DNA from: a bacterium
GTDB lineage: Bacteria > Myxococcota_A > Bradymonadia > Bradymonadales > Bradymonadaceae
DNA length: 64,000 bases
Assembly (NCBI GenBank): GCA_030427705.1
Contig: JAUIBR010000004.1
Location: forward strand, 62,001-126,000
Reading direction: 5' to 3'
Below the pieces are notes generated by a model that saw only the letters and a program-made list of their open reading frames with translations, did no database searches and was not told where the DNA came from. Both the position numbers and the translations under genes were made by a program. Below, piece after piece: positions 1 through 9,157 of this stretch. The first letter of the stretch is position 1, and each line of letters opens with the position of its first letter.

Positions 1-2
1 TT

Positions 3-851
3 CTGGACGAAAGCGCGCTTGAGTCCGGCGGATTCAATCTCATCATGGGCGTCGGCAAGGGGAGCGACAATCCCCCCCGACTCATCCACCTCACCTACAC
101 ACCGTCAGGCGAAGTGAAGCGCAAGATTGCGTTTGTGGGCAAAGGCGTGACGTTCGATACCGGTGGATACAATCTGAAACCTGGCGGGGCGCTTCTGGCG
201 ATGCACTCCGACATGGGCGGCGCCGCTGCGGTACTCGGTGCAGCACGCGCCATCGGTGAGCTGAAACCAGAAGGTGTCGAAGTTCACTTCGTCTGTCCTT
301 CGGCGGAAAACAGCATCAGCGGCAACGCGATGCGACCACAAGATATCATCCGCGGATACGGTAAGCAGACGGTTGAGATTCACAATACCGATGCCGAAGG
401 ACGCCTAATTCTGGCGGATGCTCTGGCATATATTCAAGAGTACGAGGTCGACACGATTATCGACCTGGCGACGCTAACTGGCGCATGTGTCGTCGCATTA
501 GGTGAGTCGACTGCCGGCCTTTTCTCTAGCAACGATGCGCTATCGCAATCGATTCTGGATGCGGCGGCGGCGTGCGGTGAAGACATCTGGCGCATGCCAC
601 TGAACAAGAAGCTCGACGTGCTCTTGGACACGCCCACCGCGGACATGAAGAACGTCGGTCCACGCTGGGGCGGCGCCATCACGGCTGCATTGTTCCTGAA
701 TCGTTGGGTGAAGATCGACGGCTGGGCGCACCTGGACATCGCAGGTCCTGCCTACACCGAGAAAGAAACGTCGACGAACCCGCCGGGCGGCACCGGATTC
801 GCGGTAGCCACTCTGGTCGAGTTCACCAAGGGAGTTTCCAACTCCCTATAG
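3..851 (+). CDS. Leucyl aminopeptidase (peptidase M17), 3' part only
   Basis: This is the C-terminal catalytic domain of an M17 leucyl aminopeptidase, a cytoplasmic two-metal enzyme that removes N-terminal residues from peptides. The reading frame is open from base 3 and the gene begins before the window; the first internal ATG at 45 is not the true start. Visible family signatures are GKGVTFDTGGYNLKPG near 139-186 (metal-binding Lys and Asp), an MHSDMGG Asp just downstream, and the hallmark NTDAEGRL near 383-404 with the metal ligands Asp and Glu and the catalytic Arg. The stop is at 849-851. The next gene starts 88 bases downstream with its own ribosome site, so an operon link is uncertain. 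The family assignment is firm; substrate preference cannot be read from sequence. Confidence 0.93.
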   Translation: MDESALESGGFNLIMGVGKGSDNPPRLIHLTYTPSGEVKRKIAFVGKGVTFDTGGYNLKPGGALLAMHSDMGGAAAVLGAARAIGELKPEGVEVHFVCPSAENSISGNAMRPQDIIRGYGKQTVEIHNTDAEGRLILADALAYIQEYEVDTIIDLATLTGACVVALGESTAGLFSSNDALSQSILDAAAACGEDIWRMPLNKKLDVLLDTPTADMKNVGPRWGGAITAALFLNRWVKIDGWAHLDIAGPAYTEKETSTNPPGGTGFAVATLVEFTKGVSNSL

Positions 852-939
852 TGTCGCTCCCGCTTTACAACACGCGGGTGCGAGGCATATAACGCAGTAA
901 GAGTTTTCTACATTGGTCTCAGACTGTTTGGAGCAGTGA

Positions 940-2010
940 ATGTCTCGTTTGAGAGTAGGTATTGTTGGCGGCGGCAGCATCGCCGAACTTCATGCCAAGG
1001 GCTACGAGAAGGATAATCGTGCTGAAATCGTTGCGGTTTGTGACCGTGACGAGGATACGGCGATTCGTCGAGCTTTGGATTGGGGTGCTCGCAACTACTA
1101 CACTGAATTCGACGAGATGCTCCGCAACCCGGACATCGATGCCATCGAAATCGTGACCCCGAACTACCTTCATGGTCGGCAAGCACTCGCCGTTTTGAAG
1201 GCAGGAAAGCACGTCTCCATCGAGCGCCCCATCGCGACGACGATCGAAGAGGCCGATGCGATTTTGGCGGCAGCTGAAGAGAATGGAAAGATTGTCCAAG
1301 TCTACGAACCATGCTTGTTCTACAAGCCGCTCCTAGACGCGCGAAATCTTATCGATGCGGGTGAGATTGGAAAACCAACCAGCATCTCGGTCAACGCAAC
1401 GGTCGGAAAGTCGCTCAGCGGCATCTGGAACTTCGAGAACGAAAGCGAGGCATGGCGCTTCGATCCGAATCTCGCGGGTGGCACGCCGATGCTCTACGAC
1501 GTCGGTTATCAGGCGATTTGCATCAGCCTGTTCCTGATCGGCAGCATCGAGAAAGTCGACACCTGGCAAGCGAACACCAAGCTCAATGAACAATATGCGA
1601 TCGACGCGCCAACCACCTCGATGTGGAAGCACTTCGGGCAGGAAGTTTACGGGTCGTTGATGTTCACATACGCGCCCGAGCGCAAAATGCGCACGCTCTA
1701 CCACCCGCTGGAACTGCGTATCACAGTGGGCGGAACGCGTGGCGATATCACGATCATCCGCTCCAGTGATCCCACCCAGTTGGAGTCGCCGGTAGAGCTT
1801 CGACGTGACGCGCGCAAAGTCTACTACGGTCAGAAAAACACGGCGTACGAAGACAGCTTTGTGCGCGCGACGCGCAACTTCGTCAGCTCGTGTTTGGGCA
1901 AGGAAGAGCCGCTCCTACGCGGTGCAGAGGCTAAGCAGCTTCTGATCCTAACGCTGGCCTACCAGGAGGCCGCCAAACGCGGTCGCTCCATCAGTTTGCA
2001 GCAAGGCTAA
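940..2010 (+). CDS. Gfo/Idh/MocA family NAD(P)-dependent oxidoreductase
   Basis: A 356-residue protein with the two-domain dehydrogenase architecture of the Gfo/Idh/MocA family. An N-terminal Rossmann fold carries GIVGGGSIAELHA at residues 7-19 to bind the dinucleotide, followed by a C-terminal alpha/beta substrate domain. The family's EKP motif appears as IERPIA near residue 94, so the usual catalytic-loop Lys is replaced by Arg. These enzymes usually oxidise or reduce sugars or cyclitols; the substrate here is unknown. The ATG at 940 is preceded by GGAG about six bases upstream. The DAG-kinase-like gene follows after 17 bases, so the two are probably co-transcribed. Confidence 0.88.
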   Translation: MSRLRVGIVGGGSIAELHAKGYEKDNRAEIVAVCDRDEDTAIRRALDWGARNYYTEFDEMLRNPDIDAIEIVTPNYLHGRQALAVLKAGKHVSIERPIATTIEEADAILAAAEENGKIVQVYEPCLFYKPLLDARNLIDAGEIGKPTSISVNATVGKSLSGIWNFENESEAWRFDPNLAGGTPMLYDVGYQAICISLFLIGSIEKVDTWQANTKLNEQYAIDAPTTSMWKHFGQEVYGSLMFTYAPERKMRTLYHPLELRITVGGTRGDITIIRSSDPTQLESPVELRRDARKVYYGQKNTAYEDSFVRATRNFVSSCLGKEEPLLRGAEAKQLLILTLAYQEAAKRGRSISLQQG

Positions 2011-2027
2011 CTCCCAGCGAGGCTAGC

Positions 2028-3062
2028 GTGCTGAGTGAAATTCCCTCCAAAATCATCAAAAACCCGGGCCGCTTCGCCGTTCTTTTGAACGCAAATGCGA
2101 AGCGTTGGACGGGTGACTTGCACGAAGCGGTTTCGCGCTGGGTAACCTCGCGAGACTTGTTCCTCACGACCGACTTTCGTCAGGCAGAAAAGACCGTCGA
2201 CCGCCTCATCAAGGAAGGTTACACCGCCATTTTTACAGGTGGTGGCGATGGCACGATCATGTATCTGCTAAATGCCGTGGAGCAACGGATTCGCGATGGA
2301 ATGGTCAAGCGCGAGGACGCCCCCTACGTCGGTGTGCTTCGGATGGGCACGGGTAACGCAATCGCGTCCTATCTTGGCAGTCAAAACATCGTGGACGACC
2401 TGAGATTGCTCAGCCAGGGCTCTCCCCTTTCGGTCTACTCGGTCAAAATGGTTGAGGGTGATGAAGGCCTGTTCCCATTTGCAGGTTTCGGTTGGGACGC
2501 AATGATCGTCAACGATTACGAGACGATCAAGGATACGGTGCGAGATACAGCCCTGGAAAACTATGTGACCGGCCTTGGTGGATACGCCGCTGCGGTCATG
2601 ACCAGAACCATTCCAACAGCGGTAAAAACACCGGCGGTTCCTATTCGCATGACGAATGTGTCCGGGACAGCCCTCCGGGTAGGGGACAACAACGAAATCA
2701 TTGATGAACTGGGTCCCGGTGAGATTCTGTTTGAAGGCCCTGCAAGGGTGTTCGGGGTTGGTAGCATTCCCAATTGGGGTTTCGACATACGTATGTTCCC
2801 GCATTGCCACCTGGATCCAGATCGATTCGAGTTGCGAATCTATGATGGGTCCGTACGCTGGATTATTGCGAATTTACCGAGGTTTTGGCGCGGCGAACTG
2901 CAACAAGGCCATCACTGGGATTACCTGGCGACTGATGTGAGATGCGAGTTGCTGGGCGAACCCCTTCAATATCAGGTCAGCGGCGACGGACGCGGTTTTC
3001 AGACCGACGTGACGTGGAAAATCGCGGAATATCCCGCTCAACTGGCAGTACCGCTAAGATGA
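2028..3062 (+). CDS. Diacylglycerol/lipid kinase family protein (DAGK catalytic domain)
   Basis: A 344-residue protein of the diacylglycerol/sphingosine kinase-like superfamily (the fold of YegS and DgkB), which phosphorylates lipid hydroxyls using ATP. The nucleotide-binding signature GGGDGTIMYLLNAV lies near residues 70-84, with a further Gly-rich stretch (RMGTGNAIASYLG) about 35 residues later, both typical of the DAGK catalytic domain. The start is a GTG at 2028 with GCGAGG just upstream; no better ATG exists. Its TGA stop overlaps the next ATG (ATGA at 3059-3062), implying translational coupling. Lipid specificity cannot be inferred. Context with a surface protein and a membrane protein suggests an envelope-lipid role, which is inference. 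Confidence 0.85.
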   Translation: MLSEIPSKIIKNPGRFAVLLNANAKRWTGDLHEAVSRWVTSRDLFLTTDFRQAEKTVDRLIKEGYTAIFTGGGDGTIMYLLNAVEQRIRDGMVKREDAPYVGVLRMGTGNAIASYLGSQNIVDDLRLLSQGSPLSVYSVKMVEGDEGLFPFAGFGWDAMIVNDYETIKDTVRDTALENYVTGLGGYAAAVMTRTIPTAVKTPAVPIRMTNVSGTALRVGDNNEIIDELGPGEILFEGPARVFGVGSIPNWGFDIRMFPHCHLDPDRFELRIYDGSVRWIIANLPRFWRGELQQGHHWDYLATDVRCELLGEPLQYQVSGDGRGFQTDVTWKIAEYPAQLAVPLR

Positions 3063-3850
3063 CGGACGAAGCAACAACGCGAATACTGGATAAGCTTGAG
3101 GGCTCTGCGCGCTTCAAGCATTTCATCTGGCGGAAGCATGAAGACCGCAACGCTCTCGACGGATATCGCCCGGAGTTGATGGCGACTGATGGTGCCATCA
3201 TGCGCCGATTGGTGAGCCACCCGCATCACCTGGGCTTCCAAGAGTTTGACGACCAAGATGGCGCGGACCGGGTCGTTGGCAAAATCGAGAACAATATCGG
3301 GCAGGCAGTCGCCATGCTCGGTTACTCGATGTTCGCGGACGAGAGCTGTGTCTCGATACTTCACACCGGGTCTGGACTTGAGCCGGGTTGGATGGCGTAT
3401 CCGTACGACCCAATTAATGAGGGCTATCCTACGCTTCCGATGCGTGCAGCCGACCACCCGACCCTTCGTCTGGTCGGCGGTGGTTCGTGGTCAAACGATG
3501 GTCATGGCCCCATCATTCGGGCCGCGCTTGAGCAGCGCGGCGAGACGTTTAAACAGACTCGAAACGCTTTCAATATCCTGAAGCACGTATCGTCGTGGAA
3601 ATTGTTGGCACAGTATGGCCAAAACGAAGATGCGCGCCGAATCCGGCTTGTCGACGAATCCGCGCCAGTGATTCGGAAGCAGACGGAAGCCTATCGCATG
3701 ACGGCGCGATTCATCGTCGACCCCGTGATTATGAAGGCGTACCGCAACGACCCCGAGTTCTCGATCTATTTTCAGATCGTGCTCGATAGCGAGTTTATGT
3801 GCCTGCCAGAAGACTGGCTGACGTTCACGTTTAAGGTGGAGATCACATGA
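3059..3850 (+). CDS. Conserved-looking protein of unknown function (263 aa)
   Basis: I do not recognise this 263-residue protein. It has no signal peptide or membrane segment and looks like a soluble cytoplasmic alpha/beta protein. An upstream in-frame extension back to 2942 exists, but the ATG at 3059 is preferred because it forms an ATGA overlap with the stop of the lipid-kinase gene. Its own stop overlaps the next start in the same way (3847-3850). A Gly-rich patch (LVGGGSWSNDGHG) sits in the middle. Tight coupling on both sides implies it works with the lipid-kinase-like and surface proteins around it. Confidence 0.75.
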   Translation: MTDEATTRILDKLEGSARFKHFIWRKHEDRNALDGYRPELMATDGAIMRRLVSHPHHLGFQEFDDQDGADRVVGKIENNIGQAVAMLGYSMFADESCVSILHTGSGLEPGWMAYPYDPINEGYPTLPMRAADHPTLRLVGGGSWSNDGHGPIIRAALEQRGETFKQTRNAFNILKHVSSWKLLAQYGQNEDARRIRLVDESAPVIRKQTEAYRMTARFIVDPVIMKAYRNDPEFSIYFQIVLDSEFMCLPEDWLTFTFKVEIT

Positions 3851-6312
3851 GATTCGCGCTGAATCTAACCGCGTGGGTCTTTGTGTTGCTGTTTTCCGCA
3901 ACGGTTGCGGCGCAACCGGCCATCACGATTGCGAGTCCAGCGGACTCAACCGCAACCAATGATACTTCTCGCGCAGTGTCTGGACTGACGGATGCAGTCG
4001 GCGAGACAGTGACGATTACATTCAACGCCGGCGAAGCTGACGAGCTGGTCGTTACAGTCATGGCCGATCCCGTGACCGGCCTTTGGTCGTATGTCCCGAC
4101 AACCCCATGGACAGAGGGGACGATAAAGGTGGATGTCGAGGTGTCATCGATGGGAATGACCGGAACCGATGCATCCTCGTTCATTGTCGACATCACCCCC
4201 CCGACGGTGGCCATCAACTCACCGGCAGATGCCTCGACGGCCACTACCGACCCGATTGCATTCGACGGAACCTCAGAGGAATTAGCGACAATCACGCTGA
4301 CCATCGACCCCGGAACTCCCTCCGAGCAAATTGTCATGACCACCGCCGCAAATGGCATGTGGTCGGGAAGCGTCTCACTGCCGGATGGGGCGCATAGCGC
4401 CGTCGTCGAGGCGATCGATGCCGCAGGTAACTCCGCCACATCCAGCCATGATTTCGTGGTGAATGCAGTGGTGACCCCGGTCGCGATCTTGGTGCCTGCA
4501 GACAACGGTCAGACGAATAGTCGATCGCCGCGGATTGAAGGATTTGCGGAGCCGCTGGCGAATATCCAAGTGACGGTGAAGCAAAACACCACGGTTCTCG
4601 CATCCGCGACGATATCTGCGGACAACGCTGGGGATTGGGTTTATCAGGTCCCAGTCTCTCTGGCCGACGGCATCTACATCGTAGAGGCGACGGCAAACGA
4701 TGGCATGCAGCTGACGCTGGACGATATTCAATTCAAGGTGGACACGACATCTCCCAGTGTTGGATTCACCTTGCCGGTGCCGGGTTCGAATGTATCTGAC
4801 ACAACGCCAACACTTGAAGGCGTCGCGAGCTTGGCGGGAGCCGAGGTCACCTTGGTCTTCGACCCTGGAACGCCGTCGCAGTTCACTGACACAACGATGA
4901 CGGACTCGAACCGAGAGTTCTCTTACACCGTCCCATCAGCGCTCTCATTAGGTTTTCACCAGGTCGTCGCGGCAGTTTCGGACCCCGCCGGCAATATTGG
5001 AACGGGGACACTCGCCTTTGTAATTGTGGGTCCGTCACTGACAGTCTCTATCCATACCCCAGCCGACGGTTCGATAAGCAGCGATACGATGCCCGTATTC
5101 GCGGGTACCGCGACGCCAAACGTCGACGTCACGCTGCTGCTGAATCCTGTAATCGGTGAACCCGCCACGTTTTTGGCCACCGCCGATGCAGACGGGAACT
5201 GGTCCTTCGCGACAACCATGTCAGTTAGCGACAACAAATACCGATTGGAGGCCTCAGTACAATCGGGTGCCGATTCCGCCTTCGCAAGCGTTGGTTTCGA
5301 GGTCGATACACTGTCACCAAATGTCACCATTGAATCACCGCAACCGTACACAAACGAACGCATCATTGTGGCGAAAGGTGAGACCGATCCTCGGGCCAGC
5401 ATATTGGTGACGCTCGACAACGGCGTCAGCGTTTCGACCCAAGCTACACCTGCGGGAACATGGGAAGCTTCCCTTGGTGAGTTGGCTGAGGCTGTCTACC
5501 TGATGACTGTACGAACTGAAGACCGCGCGGGGAATCGACAAGAGATTCAGTATCCCTTCACCGTCGATCGAACTCGGCCGATGGTGTCGATTACGCGACC
5601 TGCGGACGGCGACCGATTGACCAGCAACACGCCTACGTTCGCCGGCCAGGCTGACGTTGGTGCCCAGATTGAGATCTTGGTCGATGATGTCGTGCTGGGC
5701 TCCACAACTAGTGACGGCGCTTGGACCTACGAAACACCGATCGCAGACGCACTTATCAATGGCCGCCGAACCATCATCGTGCGCGCCACAGACAGAGCAT
5801 CTAATTCCACCGAAACCGAGCCGATCGAACTTACGATTTTGGCTGCGGTCGATACGGATGGCGACGGTCTCGATTCCGATCAGGAAGACATGTTGGGAAC
5901 CGATCCCTCGCTGGCAGATACCGATGGTGATGGCCTCACCGATGGTGAGGAGTATTTCGAAATCGGCTCTGATCCACTTCGACGTGACACCGATTCTGAC
6001 GGAATCGAAGACAAAGATGAGGTCGAACTCGGCTCAAATCCCAAGGAAGCCGATACGGATGGTGACGGCCTGCGAGACGGGCGAGAAATCGAGCTCGGCA
6101 CGTCTCCGTTCATCGCTGATACGGACAGCGGTGGCGTGGCCGATGGACTCGAGGTCGAAAACGGAACCGACCCACTCAATGGACTTGATGACTTCGACAC
6201 AGGCAGCTTTGGCGCGACCCAAGGCGGCTGTACTGTTCCAGTTGGCGCACCATTGGGTTGGCCAGTTGTCTTCATTCTGCTCGGATTCATCCGAGTTTTC
6301 AGACGGCGATGA
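3847..6312 (+). CDS. Secreted Ig-like repeat protein with TSP3 Ca-binding repeats and MYXO-CTERM-like tail
   Basis: An 821-residue exported protein. A signal peptide (about residues 1-22, ending TVAA before Gln) is followed by seven bacterial Ig-like beta-sandwich repeats of about 90 residues. Most open with an I-x-x-P-A-D-type strand and close with DxTxP linkers. From about residue 668 come roughly five thrombospondin type 3-like Ca-binding repeats (DTDGDGL, DTDSDGI, spaced by GSDP or GTDP). The C-terminus has a Gly-Gly-Cys, a hydrophobic helix (GWPVVFILLGFIRVF) and a terminal RRR, resembling the MYXO-CTERM surface-sorting tripartite tail. Likely role: cell-surface adhesin or stalk-like protein. 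The start overlaps the previous stop as ATGA, and its stop overlaps the next ATG. Confidence 0.85.
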   Translation: MRFALNLTAWVFVLLFSATVAAQPAITIASPADSTATNDTSRAVSGLTDAVGETVTITFNAGEADELVVTVMADPVTGLWSYVPTTPWTEGTIKVDVEVSSMGMTGTDASSFIVDITPPTVAINSPADASTATTDPIAFDGTSEELATITLTIDPGTPSEQIVMTTAANGMWSGSVSLPDGAHSAVVEAIDAAGNSATSSHDFVVNAVVTPVAILVPADNGQTNSRSPRIEGFAEPLANIQVTVKQNTTVLASATISADNAGDWVYQVPVSLADGIYIVEATANDGMQLTLDDIQFKVDTTSPSVGFTLPVPGSNVSDTTPTLEGVASLAGAEVTLVFDPGTPSQFTDTTMTDSNREFSYTVPSALSLGFHQVVAAVSDPAGNIGTGTLAFVIVGPSLTVSIHTPADGSISSDTMPVFAGTATPNVDVTLLLNPVIGEPATFLATADADGNWSFATTMSVSDNKYRLEASVQSGADSAFASVGFEVDTLSPNVTIESPQPYTNERIIVAKGETDPRASILVTLDNGVSVSTQATPAGTWEASLGELAEAVYLMTVRTEDRAGNRQEIQYPFTVDRTRPMVSITRPADGDRLTSNTPTFAGQADVGAQIEILVDDVVLGSTTSDGAWTYETPIADALINGRRTIIVRATDRASNSTETEPIELTILAAVDTDGDGLDSDQEDMLGTDPSLADTDGDGLTDGEEYFEIGSDPLRRDTDSDGIEDKDEVELGSNPKEADTDGDGLRDGREIELGTSPFIADTDSGGVADGLEVENGTDPLNGLDDFDTGSFGATQGGCTVPVGAPLGWPVVFILLGFIRVFRRR

Positions 6313-7871
6313 ACGAAGGCCAAGACTCAAAACGAATGGGGATTGGTGCTGGTGCAACCCTGTTCCTGGGCGTTTCCGGGCTTGCGCTTGGCATGTTCAT
6401 CGTTGCGGCTCTGATCGATATTCAGATGGCTTCGCTGTCTTGGGACACGCTTATCGAAGCTGCGAAGTCAGGCGGACTCCAATCATCCATGGGCTCATTG
6501 GCTGAAGTTCTGGCAGCCGTTTTGGGAATCTCGCTGACCGTCGTCGCGATCGTTGTCCAACTCGCCGCACAGCGCTATCCCGCCAAGATCGTCGACGTAT
6601 TCATGGTCGACCCAATCAACATTGCTGTCTTCGCCTTCATGGCATCGAGCTGCATTTTTGTTGTGGTTGTTCCTGCGTTTACGGTCGCGACGCCCGCACC
6701 GGTCTTCATGCCGATGGTCGCTATTGGCCTAACGGTCATGAACTTTGCCTTGTTGCTCCCCTACTTTGGCCACGTCTTCGCGTTTCTTGAGCCGACAAAC
6801 CTTATCAGCGAAATCGAGGGACGGGCACGAACGGCACTGGAAGGGGTTGCATCGGGACGAACAAACGACGCGTCGATGAAGGCCGCGCAAGATCGAGTTG
6901 CGACCGCGCTCGACCGCATCGCGGACAATTGCATGGCCGCCGTGCAACAAAGCGACCGGAACCTAGCACTACACAGCTTACGAACGATCGAAGAGTTTCT
7001 GATCTTCTACCTCGATAAGAAATCGAAGCTTCCCAAGCAGTGGGGCAATGTTCCACCAACGGTGTTCGGTACTCTGGCGCAAGAGTTCGCAAACGAGATC
7101 GTAGACAACTTCACCTGGCTTGAGGCCAAGGGCTTCATGGAGTTCGAGCGCATTTTCCGACGCTCAGTCGGTGAGATGAATGAGGTGGTTTCTCAGCTAG
7201 GACGCTCGACTCGAAATGTGGGTGAGCACGCCTGCAAAGCGAACGAGTCCGAGGTCTTGGAACTCACCGTCCGTTTCTTCAACACGTACCTTCGCCATGG
7301 GCTCAACTCCAGAAACGTCCGAGCGGTCTACAACACGCTCTACGAGTACCGCCGGCTGGCGCTTTGCGTGTTGGAACACGACCCAGCGGTGGCCCGACGG
7401 ATCGTCGAACATCTGGTGTATTACGGGAGAACTGCAAACGAGATGGGATTGCCGTTTGTGACCGTAACCGTCGCCCACGATGTGCGTGTGATCTGCCAGC
7501 GCGCGCATCGAGATGCACGCATCGACCTCGCCCATTTGCTGAACCAATTCCTGACGCTCGACCAACAGGTTGAGGGCAAAAGCCAAGAGGTCGCCCTCAT
7601 TGGCGTCCGAAAGGCGCAATCTATCCTTGGTGCCTACTTCCTGGAGCAAGGCATCACGGATATGACCAACCAAATCCGCGCCGATATGGCCCACGAAGAC
7701 CCACGTCGTCTGGAGACGATTCGTGATGGAATTCTGGCGATTGAAGAAAAGAAATTCTGGGAGATCACGGATCGAGGGATGAACTTCGACTACGTGGAAC
7801 CAGAACTGCGGCCCTTCGTATCGAAATTCTTCGAGCCGCTGTTGGACCGGGACGCTCAGCTGGGGCTTTGA
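6309..7871 (+). CDS. DUF2254-like predicted membrane protein
   Basis: A 520-residue protein starting at the ATG that overlaps the preceding stop (ATGA, 6309-6312). Four hydrophobic segments lie in the first 175 residues (about 14-35, 65-87, 100-122 and 128-150), followed by a long soluble helical region. The sequence around TM2-TM4 (GISLTVVAIVVQLAAQRYP, then a short loop and an FVP-like turn) follows the pattern of DUF2254 predicted membrane proteins as I remember it; a profile search would be needed to confirm. Function is unknown. It is the last gene of the coupled set and its 3' end overlaps the convergent methyltransferase-like gene by 16 bases. Confidence 0.65.
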   Translation: MNEGQDSKRMGIGAGATLFLGVSGLALGMFIVAALIDIQMASLSWDTLIEAAKSGGLQSSMGSLAEVLAAVLGISLTVVAIVVQLAAQRYPAKIVDVFMVDPINIAVFAFMASSCIFVVVVPAFTVATPAPVFMPMVAIGLTVMNFALLLPYFGHVFAFLEPTNLISEIEGRARTALEGVASGRTNDASMKAAQDRVATALDRIADNCMAAVQQSDRNLALHSLRTIEEFLIFYLDKKSKLPKQWGNVPPTVFGTLAQEFANEIVDNFTWLEAKGFMEFERIFRRSVGEMNEVVSQLGRSTRNVGEHACKANESEVLELTVRFFNTYLRHGLNSRNVRAVYNTLYEYRRLALCVLEHDPAVARRIVEHLVYYGRTANEMGLPFVTVTVAHDVRVICQRAHRDARIDLAHLLNQFLTLDQQVEGKSQEVALIGVRKAQSILGAYFLEQGITDMTNQIRADMAHEDPRRLETIRDGILAIEEKKFWEITDRGMNFDYVEPELRPFVSKFFEPLLDRDAQLGL

Positions 7872-9010
7872 CCCCGCTTCTGCCGATACACCTGCAACAT
7901 CGTGTCGTAGATGTCTTCATCGGTGACATTGGCGCCTTGGGCCATCGCCTCCTGTCGAAAGCCATCGACGAGGTCGCGAATTGGGCGCTTGAACTCTTCG
8001 TCAATCGTCCAAAACAGCGCGGTTAGTCTTGAAACATCGCCGTGGGGATCAACCGTGTACGATACGACTTTGTCCAAGTCCTGTGCGCGGCCAAGTCCAT
8101 CGATGGTGTCGACCATCTCGGCGATCTTGGCGTGGAACCCCTTGAGAATATCGCTGGGAATGGGAGAGCGCTCGGGCTGGGAAACCGACCGCGCCATGAA
8201 ACGCGCGTTTTCCCAACCTTCGCCCATACCGAACTTCATGAAGATGCTAACGGGCTCTCGGGCCGTCACCTCGACGGCTTCCCGCAATGGCACAAACACC
8301 GACTGGAAACCCGAGTGCCCAGCGAGGTGTACGTTATTGTCGCCAAGCTCGACGAGCGAAGTCAGCCGAAGTCCCGTCATCGTTCCAGACAGCAACGGTT
8401 TCACGATAATCGTGTCTTCGATGTCGGTCTTCGCTGGATTGAGCGACGTAAAGTCGGTGTCGATGAAGTGCTTGCTCTCGCTCAGAGCTGGGAACGGCTC
8501 ACCCGGGCGACCGTAACGCGCGCTGTTCATCGAAATGCCGTTGATTTCAGTGGGCGAGCACGCAAGTTCGAACAAGTGAACGAAGCGACGGGGAATCATC
8601 ATCCCCTGTTTTTTCAGAACGTTCTGTCGGGCGTTGTTCATCACCGCGGCAGCCGGCCCTTGAACGAACCAGGTCGTGCTCAAGCCACAAACCACGATGT
8701 CGACTCGCTCATCCAACGCAACCGTGGTCGGATCCTCGTGCAGAATCTGCACATCCTTGCCCAACCCCTGCTCGACCAGGCCATTTCGGATACCTTCGAC
8801 GAGTTCGTCGTCACCTTCGACAATCACAATGCGGCTGGCCCGACCGGCGACGATGTCGATCATTGTGGCGGCTTGCCAGCCCATCAGAGCGATCGATGGT
8901 TTTCCAGCAAACTGCTTGAAAGCAGACTCGAGCGCGCGTTGGTAGGCGGCACGACGGTGTGGATCAAGTGCGGCGGAAAACTGAACGCCGTGTTCGAGCA
9001 GGAAACTCAT
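7856..9010 (-). CDS. PRMT-like class I methyltransferase-fold protein, degenerate motif I
   Basis: A 384-residue protein whose N-terminal half follows the protein arginine methyltransferase layout. It has a D-x-x-RxxAYxxAL segment, a beta1 strand, an acidic strand (IVIVEGDDEL), then VDIVVCGLSTTWFVQG where PRMTs carry the double-E loop, then NARQNVLKKQGMMIP, close to the PRMT 'LKxGGxMIP' strand. The glycine-rich SAM motif I is replaced by ALMGWQAATMID and the double-E glutamates are absent, so activity is doubtful. The start at 9010 has GAGG six bases upstream; an ORF extension to 9058 lacks that support. It is divergent from metH and converges with the DUF2254-like gene. Confidence 0.6.
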   Translation of the reverse strand: MSFLLEHGVQFSAALDPHRRAAYQRALESAFKQFAGKPSIALMGWQAATMIDIVAGRASRIVIVEGDDELVEGIRNGLVEQGLGKDVQILHEDPTTVALDERVDIVVCGLSTTWFVQGPAAAVMNNARQNVLKKQGMMIPRRFVHLFELACSPTEINGISMNSARYGRPGEPFPALSESKHFIDTDFTSLNPAKTDIEDTIIVKPLLSGTMTGLRLTSLVELGDNNVHLAGHSGFQSVFVPLREAVEVTAREPVSIFMKFGMGEGWENARFMARSVSQPERSPIPSDILKGFHAKIAEMVDTIDGLGRAQDLDKVVSYTVDPHGDVSRLTALFWTIDEEFKRPIRDLVDGFRQEAMAQGANVTDEDIYDTMLQVYRQKRGQSPS

Positions 9011-9157
9011 GGCGACCTCATGAAAAAACGTTGGATTAGAGCAATAACACCGCCCCATGACGGGTTCAAGATGCGTACTCGACGCCGATCCCCGTTTCCG
9101 CTATGGTCCGCGGTCTTGGTAGCCCCGCAAAAACACTGATGACGCGGCAGGTTTGAT

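Noticed and set aside
2942-3058. N-terminal extension of the 263-aa protein
   Set aside because: It would overlap the lipid-kinase gene by about 120 bases, while the ATG at 3059 gives a standard ATGA overlap.
8042-9139. 365-codon plus-strand ORF antisense to the PRMT-like gene
   Set aside because: It mirrors the opposite-strand gene, lacks a ribosome site and recognisable domains, and its residue composition (Arg/His-rich) is typical of a shadow frame.
9011-9157. Cobalamin, SAM or SAH riboswitch upstream of metH
   Set aside because: The divergent region is only 147 bases, and I see neither a B12-box-like element nor the SAH or SAM core folds.
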